Under the pieces are notes generated by a model. That model worked only from the letters and a program-made list of their open reading frames with translations. It searched no databases and was not told the origin of the DNA. The translations under genes and the position numbers were made by a program. A DNA stretch of 9,576 bases from JAQBDA01 sp041301185. GTDB lineage: Bacteria > Chloroflexota > Anaerolineae > Anaerolineales > UBA4823. The stretch spans positions 1 through 9,576 of the forward strand of contig JBFYSV010000033.1 of NCBI GenBank assembly GCA_041301185.1. The letters are read 5' to 3'. Each line of letters begins with the position of its first letter. Position 1 is the stretch's first letter. Shown piece by piece: positions 5,848 through 9,576 of this stretch.

Positions 5848-6045
5848 CTAATCGTCACTCTTGTGCTTGGTTTTGTCTACCAGTACGAAGCCCTGGCCAG
5901 GTTTCGGGGTAGGCGGCAACGTCTCACCTTTCGTTACCGTTACCTCGGTTCCTGTTTTGCCGCCCTTTGGGCCAACAACACCATATTGCCAAAATACGTG
6001 GGCTTTCTGGCCCGGCTTATAGGTTGTAGCTTTGGCTTTGTTCAT
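5848..6045 (-). CDS. Small YjzC-like protein, third gene of the Xre/ImmA-PIN operon
   Basis: 65 residues, MNKAKATTYKPGQKAHVFWQ onward, ending K-H-K-S-D-D at TAG 5848. The start was chosen because AAGGAGG (6060-6054) is 8 bases from ATG 6045; the ATG at 6051 and GTG at 6054 are too close or inside the motif. The pattern Y-K-P-G-Q-K-A, Y-G-V-V-G-P-K-G-G, V-T-V-x-K-G-E-x-x-P-P-T resembles the YjzC family, small soluble proteins of unknown function first named in Bacillus. It is Lys-rich with no Cys and no membrane segment. It lies 18 bases after the PIN stop, so it is almost certainly co-transcribed with the toxin-antitoxin genes. Whether it has a role with them is unknown. Confidence 0.7.
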   Translation of the reverse strand: MNKAKATTYKPGQKAHVFWQYGVVGPKGGKTGTEVTVTKGETLPPTPKPGQGFVLVDKTKHKSDD

Positions 6046-6063
6046 CTTCATCACCTCCTTTGG

Positions 6064-6558
6064 TCATTTCGACCACTTTGATAATCGGTTGCTACATTCC
6101 TCGGCGGGTAATCTTGCGCCTAGCTCCAGCATCCGCTTGAGGGCTGTAGCGGCTTGCCCTGGCGTAAGGGCCTTGAAATGCACCATCTCATCCAATAACC
6201 AGTGCGCACCATGCACTGAAAGACCGCTGGCATTGGCTAACTCGTTGAGGTGCCAATCTCCAGTCAGGAGGGTTGCGTCCAACATTTTGGCCAGCAAAAA
6301 TGCTGCCAGATCGATAATTGATAGGCTTCTATTGGCCTGACGCAATTGGACCAGTTCAACCACCTGCTCGGCAGGCAGTTCGTGCACTTTAAGTCCTAAT
6401 ACTTCCAGAGTTTCCCATCTTGGACGGATGAGCTCCGGAATCGCAAAGTCTGGGATCAAAAACCGATAAGGAAGTTGGAAAACCTCGATGAGGATGCCGC
6501 CGTTTTCGAGATCGATCCAGATATTCGTGTCAGTAACCAGAACCGACTGCAACGTCAT
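6064..6558 (-). CDS. PIN-domain ribonuclease, probable toxin
   Basis: 164 residues from ATG 6558 to TGA 6064. The PIN fold is recognisable from V-T-D-T-N-I-W-I-D at the N-terminus (acidic D10), E42 in A-I-P-E-L, D83 in S-I-I-D-L-A-A-F-L-L-A and D101 in L-L-T-G-D-W-H-L. These are the four acidic positions that bind Mg/Mn for RNA cleavage in VapC-like toxins. About 30 extra residues follow the core. The start lies inside the last codons of the Xre/ImmA gene (29-base overlap), so the two are translationally coupled. PIN toxins of VapBC type cleave tRNA, rRNA or mRNA; the target here is unknown. Its antitoxin is presumably the upstream Xre-ImmA protein rather than a VapB-type DNA-binding peptide, since no small antitoxin gene is present. 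Confidence 0.85.
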   Translation of the reverse strand: MTLQSVLVTDTNIWIDLENGGILIEVFQLPYRFLIPDFAIPELIRPRWETLEVLGLKVHELPAEQVVELVQLRQANRSLSIIDLAAFLLAKMLDATLLTGDWHLNELANASGLSVHGAHWLLDEMVHFKALTPGQAATALKRMLELGARLPAEECSNRLSKWSK

Positions 6559-7582
6559 CCTGTTGCACAGCCTCCGTTACCCAATGCAGTTGTAAAGGCT
6601 CGCCAAGCAGCTCTTGCGCTCTGGACCGCGAAATCAGATCCTCCGCCAAGGCGCGGTAGATCAGACGCTCCATACGCAGGGGTCTTTCTGTAGGTAGCGC
6701 TTCACCTGGTTCAAGCCGGTGCCAGCCATTTGCTCGAAACCGTTGAAAAAGACGTGCAGCCGCGTTATCCGAGATAATTCCCATGTCCGTTGCTCGGAAG
6801 ATCCAGGCTTGCATGCTCAGGCCGTACTTATGCTTAAGCAAATACAGCTCATTCATGTCCAGCGTGGTGCGCCTGGAACCCAGCTCGAAAAGGACTGCCT
6901 GCGCCGGGACAAGAAAAGCCCCGACAAACCGGTGGCAGACAGTTTCAGGATCAAGCCCTTTTTCCACATCCAGGATCAGGTGCCCTAATTCGTGCCCCAG
7001 GTTGAAACGCTGCCGGTCACCGGGGAGCTCAGCCTTTGAAACAATTACTGGGATACCGTCCGCAATGAAGGTGCTGGCATCGAAATGCTCAAACCCAGGG
7101 ACCAATCCAACCTTGATCCCTTGATCTTCGAGCAATTGAGTTAGATTTTCGATTGGATCGAGTCCCAGATCCCAATTTTCACGCAGTTCTAAAGCAACGT
7201 CTTCTACTTGAATTATTGAGCGTATTGCAATAACTGGCAGGGAAACCGTTCTTCCTTCGTCCGGGAAAAAGCTTTCGACTTCCAGGTATCGTTCCAGCCA
7301 CTCCTGAATCCGCATCTGGATCGCCTCTTGCTCTTTCACACCCAATGCAGCATGTTTGCGATACGCCTGTAGCTGGACTGATATCGTTTGGGGACGGAAC
7401 AAGAAGTCAATCGAAACGCCCAGCGCCTGGGCCAGGCGCAGCAAAACGCCCGAGCTGGGCGTATCCAGGTCTCGCTCGTATTTCGAGATCGCCATAGCGC
7501 TGATCTCTGCCTTTTCCGCCAGGTTTCGCAAGCTCATGTTGTTCGCCTTGCGCGCCTGTTTGATGCGCTGACCGATGGTCAT
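6530..7582 (-). CDS. Xre HTH - ImmA/IrrE metallopeptidase fusion, probable antitoxin/regulator
   Basis: 350 residues from ATG 7582, preceded by AAAAGGAGG, to TGA 6530. Residues 4-62 are an Xre/Cro helix-turn-helix (R-I-K-Q-A-R-K-A-N-N-M-S-L-R-N-L-A-E-K-A). Residues about 145-260 carry an ImmA/IrrE-type zinc peptidase domain (COG2856). H-E-L-G-H is at 197-201, and E213 in the following E-x-x-C-H-R-F segment is the likely third zinc ligand, where family members usually have E-x-x-A-N-x-F. The remaining 90 residues form an all-helical tail. Xre-COG2856 fusions are known as antitoxin or repressor partners of several toxin families. Here the partner is the overlapping PIN gene. It should bind its own promoter through the HTH, and stress-triggered proteolysis could lift repression. 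Confidence 0.88.
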   Translation of the reverse strand: MTIGQRIKQARKANNMSLRNLAEKAEISAMAISKYERDLDTPSSGVLLRLAQALGVSIDFLFRPQTISVQLQAYRKHAALGVKEQEAIQMRIQEWLERYLEVESFFPDEGRTVSLPVIAIRSIIQVEDVALELRENWDLGLDPIENLTQLLEDQGIKVGLVPGFEHFDASTFIADGIPVIVSKAELPGDRQRFNLGHELGHLILDVEKGLDPETVCHRFVGAFLVPAQAVLFELGSRRTTLDMNELYLLKHKYGLSMQAWIFRATDMGIISDNAAARLFQRFRANGWHRLEPGEALPTERPLRMERLIYRALAEDLISRSRAQELLGEPLQLHWVTEAVQQDDVAVGSGY

Positions 7583-7604
7583 CGCCGCCTCCTTTTATTC
7601 TTTA

Positions 7605-7642
7605 GGTTTACATTATAGCATAATAGATAGAATTTGTAAACC
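7605..7642. promoter_or_regulatory. Inverted-repeat operator around the toxin-antitoxin promoter
   Basis: GGTTTACA (7605-7612) and TGTAAACC (7635-7642) are perfect inverted 8-mers with 22 bases between. One half-site covers the -35 of the operon promoter and the other touches its -10 and start region. This is the arrangement expected for autoregulation by a dimeric Xre protein, which is inferred from position. Confidence 0.65.
7612..7640 (-). promoter_or_regulatory. Promoter of the Xre/ImmA-PIN-YjzC operon
   Basis: Leftward TTTACA (7640-7635) and TATAAT (7617-7612) are spaced by 17 bases, and TGC precedes the -10, giving an extended -10. Transcription should start near 7605, with a leader of about 23 bases before ATG 7582. 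It is among the strongest-looking promoters in the window. Confidence 0.8.
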
Positions 7643-7676
7643 GACTTAGTCGACAGATGACTACTCTTGCTGGTTG

Positions 7677-7693
7677 CCCATCTTTCAGATGGG
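7677..7693. repeat. Small perfect hairpin at the left edge of IS copy B
   Basis: CCCATCT (7677-7683) and AGATGGG (7687-7693) pair perfectly around TTC. The right arm runs into the first bases of IS copy B (GGTATTGG from 7692). It could be a terminator for transcription entering from the IS, or the insertion hot spot itself. The A-copy flank has no matching hairpin, so it belongs to the target DNA and not to the IS. Confidence 0.5.
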
Positions 7694-7850
7694 TATTGGC
7701 CTTCTCAATGGTGGATAATTCGCTACCCCCTTTGGACGCCCAAAAGGGGCAATAATAGAGTGATTTTGCCGTCCAACCGGTTATATCAACCCGGTCGGGC
7801 TTCTTTCTTTCGGGTATACATGCCGGATTGACTCTCTTTTCCACTCTCAT

Positions 7851-8959
7851 TCAAGGCAATGGGAAAGAGAGCAATTCGAACACTGTCCAACGGTGTGGAG
7901 TGAACCCGGCTGCCATGGCGGGTGTTCGTCTGGGAGTCTGCATACCTTTGCGCGCCAGGGGCTGAGATAGCTTCACCCTGAGACTCGCGTGGCATCTGAC
8001 GTAATGGTAATAAGCTTGCCACCACTCCAGGAGGACTTCCAGCCCTGGGGTGGATTGAGCCATGCCCCAAGTCCGACGGGCTAAGAACGAGACACCCTGC
8101 CTCAGGGTGAGGTTGAGGCGCTCGATGAAGGCGGTGTTGATCTTTCTAGCAGCCTCTCCGACAGGCTGCTAGATCATTCCAAAGCCTGCAGTCCGTCCTT
8201 TAGATATTCCAACTCTCCGCACCACATGCGGCGTTCCACCTTCACCAAGCGACGCCGACGGTGGATCTTCTTCAGCTGGGCATACAGGAAAGCGGAGGCG
8301 ATCTCCCATACCGGTTTCCGGTTACCTTCGGGTAGTTGCCAACACCCAAAATGAGCGGTCAAAGCATAGAAGTAAAGCTTCAATCCATCGCGGGTGAAGA
8401 TAGGAAAGTAACCAGGCTGTAGCATCTGGCACAGGTCATGGACGACCGAGCAAGCCAGATCCATGCTGAGTGGTCCCAATTTCAGCACAGGCACCAGCTT
8501 GCTGCTGGCTTCGACCACAGCCCATACCCATACTACCTGGCTTCCCTGGCGCACCTGGATCCACAGCTCATCCAACTGGAGGTGGAGCAAGATCAAGTGG
8601 TGGAAGAAGTGGCGGTGCACCTTGTCCGCCTGCAGTCCTGCCCGGGTCAGCCAGGTACGCAATGTCTCTTCTCGGATCCCAAACACCCGCTCCAGAGCTG
8701 ACACATCCACCCCGTCTGCTATCAATGCCAGGATCAAAGCCACCTTGGTGGAGGAGGTCTTCAGCCGATAGAGGGCAGTTCCCCTATCTTTCTCGGCTCT
8801 ACAGAAGGGACAATCATCGGCCGTCTTGGGTTTGAGTGGGCGGGGCGTTTTCAGTTTGGGTGCAGCTTTGGTATGAAACCGAAGCATGGCCAATCGCAGG
8901 AGCCAGATCATGGCGATTAGACAGAGGAGGATGAGAAAAAGGAATGGGTGTGTATTCAT
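7851..8959 (-). pseudogene. DDE transposase pseudogene, copy B (zinc segment deleted, interrupted by a palindrome)
   Basis: From ATG 8959 it reads MNTHPFLFLILLCLIAMIWL, then D-D-C-P-F-C-R-A-E-K-D-R-G joined directly to T-A-L-Y-R-L-K-T-S-S, so the four-Cys segment present in copy A has been removed in frame. The core follows: a helical G-I-R-E-E-T-L-R-T-W-L-T-R-A-G region, L-Q-L-D-E-L-W (first Asp), F-T-R-D-G-L-K-L-Y-F-Y (second Asp) and R-R-R-R-L-V-K-V-E. At L-Q-A-L-E a TGA at 8174 and a palindrome end the frame. The catalytic Glu region (K-I-N-T-A-F-I-E-R-L-N) and the end M-A-Q-S-T-P-G-L-E to L-L-S-F-P-L-P (stop 7851) continue in another frame. The product would lack the catalytic Glu and the DNA-binding zinc segment, so it is inactive. 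Confidence 0.85.
8145..8173. repeat. 29-bp palindrome inserted in transposase copy B
   Basis: TCTAGCAGCCT (8145-8155) and AGGCTGCTAGA (8163-8173) pair perfectly over 11 bp around CTCCGAC. Copy A has 12 bases here encoding G-F-S-G where copy B has 35, a net gain of 23 bases that shifts the frame and introduces stops. It may be a REP-like or MITE-end remnant. Sequences of the type AGCAGCCTGTCGGA recur at some IS ends, which I recall but cannot verify. Confidence 0.6.
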
Positions 8960-9068
8960 CCGGTAATCCAGAGGGAATGGTGTTATGGACCCGGCAAGTT
9001 TATCTTTGCCAGGCGGTATCGTCTACCATTATCTCTTGAATTACCAACTACGGATTAGGGCTGGACCA

Positions 9069-9164
9069 ACAACCATGGACATCTACGGCCACTTGATGCC
9101 AGGAGCAAAACGGGATGCAGCCAAAAAGATGGATCATTTCTTCGGAAATTCAGGTAATGCGTAA
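9069..9164 (+). pseudogene. Tyrosine recombinase (integrase), C-terminal remnant
   Basis: An open frame enters from the IS boundary as T-T and continues MDIYGHLMPGAKRDAAKKMD then H-F-F-G-N-S-G-N-A to TAA 9162-9164. T-M-D-I-Y-G-H-L-M-P is the characteristic last block of phage and integrative-element tyrosine recombinases, and its Tyr (codon 9084-9086) is the nucleophile that attaches to DNA during strand exchange. Everything upstream, including the Arg-His-Arg residues, is gone, replaced by IS copy B. It points at the tRNA remnant 205 bases downstream, the usual order for an element integrated in a tRNA gene. Confidence 0.85.
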
Positions 9165-9236
9165 GTAGTGCGTATGATTTGACGAGTAATAGGAAAGAAA
9201 TACCAAAGGAAAAAAGTAGTGCGTAAGTAGTGCGTA
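9153..9236 (+). repeat. Two pairs of tandem 11-mers, probable arm-type integrase sites
   Basis: AGTAGTGCGTA occurs at 9164-9174, 9215-9225 and 9226-9236, with a degenerate unit GGTAATGCGTA (9 of 11) at 9153-9163. They thus form two tandem pairs whose starts are 62 bases apart, close to six helical turns. The first pair overlaps the integrase stop codon. Paired direct repeats of about this length between int and the crossover site are typical arm-type binding sites for the integrase N-terminal domain. Function is inferred from position and arrangement. Confidence 0.65.
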
Positions 9237-9368
9237 TCGGCTGGAGTTATGGGAGAAATCGATCATATTGGATGAAAACGACCTCTCTTATACGCCAAAG
9301 TGTAGAGCAAATCGCAATGAATCGCCATAAATGACGTTATAGACAGGCTGGAGGAGCAGAGCCTGCGA

Positions 9369-9413
9369 TTGCGGAGCAAGGGGTCGCGTGTTCGAGTCGC
9401 GCCGCGGGCGCCA
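9369..9413 (+). tRNA. tRNA 3' remnant, attachment site of an integrative element
   Basis: The 3' part of a tRNA is clear. T-stem GCGTG (9386-9390), loop TTCGAGT with invariant TTC-G-A, T-stem CGCGC (9398-9402), acceptor strand CGCGGGC (9403-9409), discriminator G and CCA (9411-9413). GGGTC (9381-9385) fits the variable region and GCAAG (9376-9380) the 3' anticodon stem. The matching 5' acceptor GCCCGCG and D-arm are not found upstream, so this is a displaced fragment and not a working gene. If the loop is TTGCGGA the anticodon would be GCG (Arg), but the loop may come from the element and the identity is uncertain. IS sequence begins 13 bases after CCA. Confidence 0.7.
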
Positions 9414-9425
9414 AATAGCCCCTTG

Positions 9426-9576
9426 CTGTCTTAGTGTTATGGGGATATACTTCAACCATTCCAAAAACAGCAAGGGCTGAAAGATGCAGAAACGACCGCG
9501 TCATCGTCCCCATCGTGAATTTCCTCATGCAAAACGAATAATTGTCGACTGTGATCTGGACACCTGCCCGATATGT
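9426..9576 (+). repeat. Right arm of the window-flanking inverted repeat (outer IS end)
   Basis: Inverse match of 54-204. The terminal CTGTCTTAGTG at 9426 is shared with the left copy and sequence upstream of it differs (AATAGCCCCTTG against GCCGCCTTT in the same orientation), so the IS boundary is near 9426. The copy lies only 13 bases beyond the CCA of the tRNA remnant. Confidence 0.85.
9484..9576 (+). CDS. Transposase, N-terminal fragment (right outer IS copy, continues off window)
   Basis: ATG 9484 opens a frame of 31 codons to the window end, MQKRPRHRPHREFPHAKRII followed by V-D-C-D-L-D-T-C-P-I-C. It differs from the left copy at residues 3 (K for T) and 10 (H for D). Both copies keep an open frame from the same ATG with an upstream AAGGG, which favours a real gene start. 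The opposite-strand frame here reads through tRNA and is not a gene. Confidence 0.6.
   Translation, partial: MQKRPRHRPHREFPHAKRIIVDCDLDTCPIC

Larger units (their letters stand above)
7692..9067 (-). mobile_element. Inner IS, copy B (same orientation as copy A)
   Basis: Aligns with copy A from GGTATTGGCCTTCTC at 7692 to the complement of GGTCCAGCCCTAATC at 9067. Differences include a 12-base deletion near 7930, an extra hairpin at 8145-8173, retention of the catalytic core that A lacks, and loss of about 200 bases encoding the zinc segment. No target-site duplication is visible: left flank CAGATG, right flank AACAAC. The right flank is the 3' end of an integrase gene whose remainder is missing, so DNA was lost at this junction. 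A and B are direct repeats enclosing about 6.1 kb of cargo. Confidence 0.8.

Noticed and set aside
8438..8835. Rightward frames over transposase copy B rich in Pro, Trp and Thr
   Set aside because: Opposite-strand shadows of the transposase core.
9288..9528. Leftward reading frames containing R-R-D-S-N-T-R-P-L-A-P-Q and A-R-L-E-H-A-T-P
   Set aside because: They are the antisense translation of tRNA T-arm and acceptor sequence joined to the outer IS end, a familiar annotation artefact.
1..9576. CRISPR array
   Set aside because: No regularly spaced repeats of 24-40 bases. The only short tandem repeats are the 11-mers near 9153-9236.

Overview
The window looks like accessory DNA from a Chloroflexota (probably Anaerolineae-type) bacterium. 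This taxon is inferred, mainly from the character of the insertion-sequence (IS) transposases and the DoxX, redoxin and tocopherol-cyclase-like proteins; no search was run. The layout is nested mobile DNA around a small cargo. Two copies of one IS, in opposite orientation and about 97% identical over the 151 bases visible, form the window ends (54-204 and 9426-9576), with their transposase genes running outwards. Inside them lie two same-orientation copies of a second IS (504-1579 and 7692-9067). Both are decayed: one has lost its catalytic core, the other its zinc-binding region.

Between the inner IS copies are four gene blocks. (1) A leftward operon doxX - redoxin - small membrane protein (2770 to 1580) has been cut at its 3' end by an IS. 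The redoxin gene has an in-frame TGA exactly where the first Cys of a C-P-F-C site is expected, followed by a hairpin with the geometry of a bacterial SECIS, so it is a selenoprotein candidate. It also carries an in-frame TAG, so the present allele may be dead. (2) A marR-type repressor gene and a short-chain dehydrogenase gene are divergent. They share a 108-bp spacer with a perfect inverted repeat overlapping both promoters. (3) A tocopherol-cyclase-family gene converges on the dehydrogenase. (4) A leftward three-gene operon encodes an Xre/ImmA-type regulator, an overlapping PIN-domain ribonuclease and a YjzC-like 65-residue protein. It has a strong promoter bracketed by an inverted repeat and looks like a toxin-antitoxin module with a third member.

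Right of the second inner IS lies the last 30 or so codons of a tyrosine recombinase with the catalytic Tyr. Next come two pairs of tandem 11-mers that resemble arm-type integrase sites, and then the 3' part of a tRNA (T-arm, acceptor strand, CCA). This is the signature of one end of an integrative element inserted in a tRNA gene, later truncated by the IS. The cargo was therefore probably brought in, or at least shuffled, by an integrative element and then hemmed in by IS copies. Further small mobile traces are a 226-bp MITE-like element with 12-bp perfect terminal repeats (5553-5778) and a 29-bp palindrome interrupting the right inner transposase gene.
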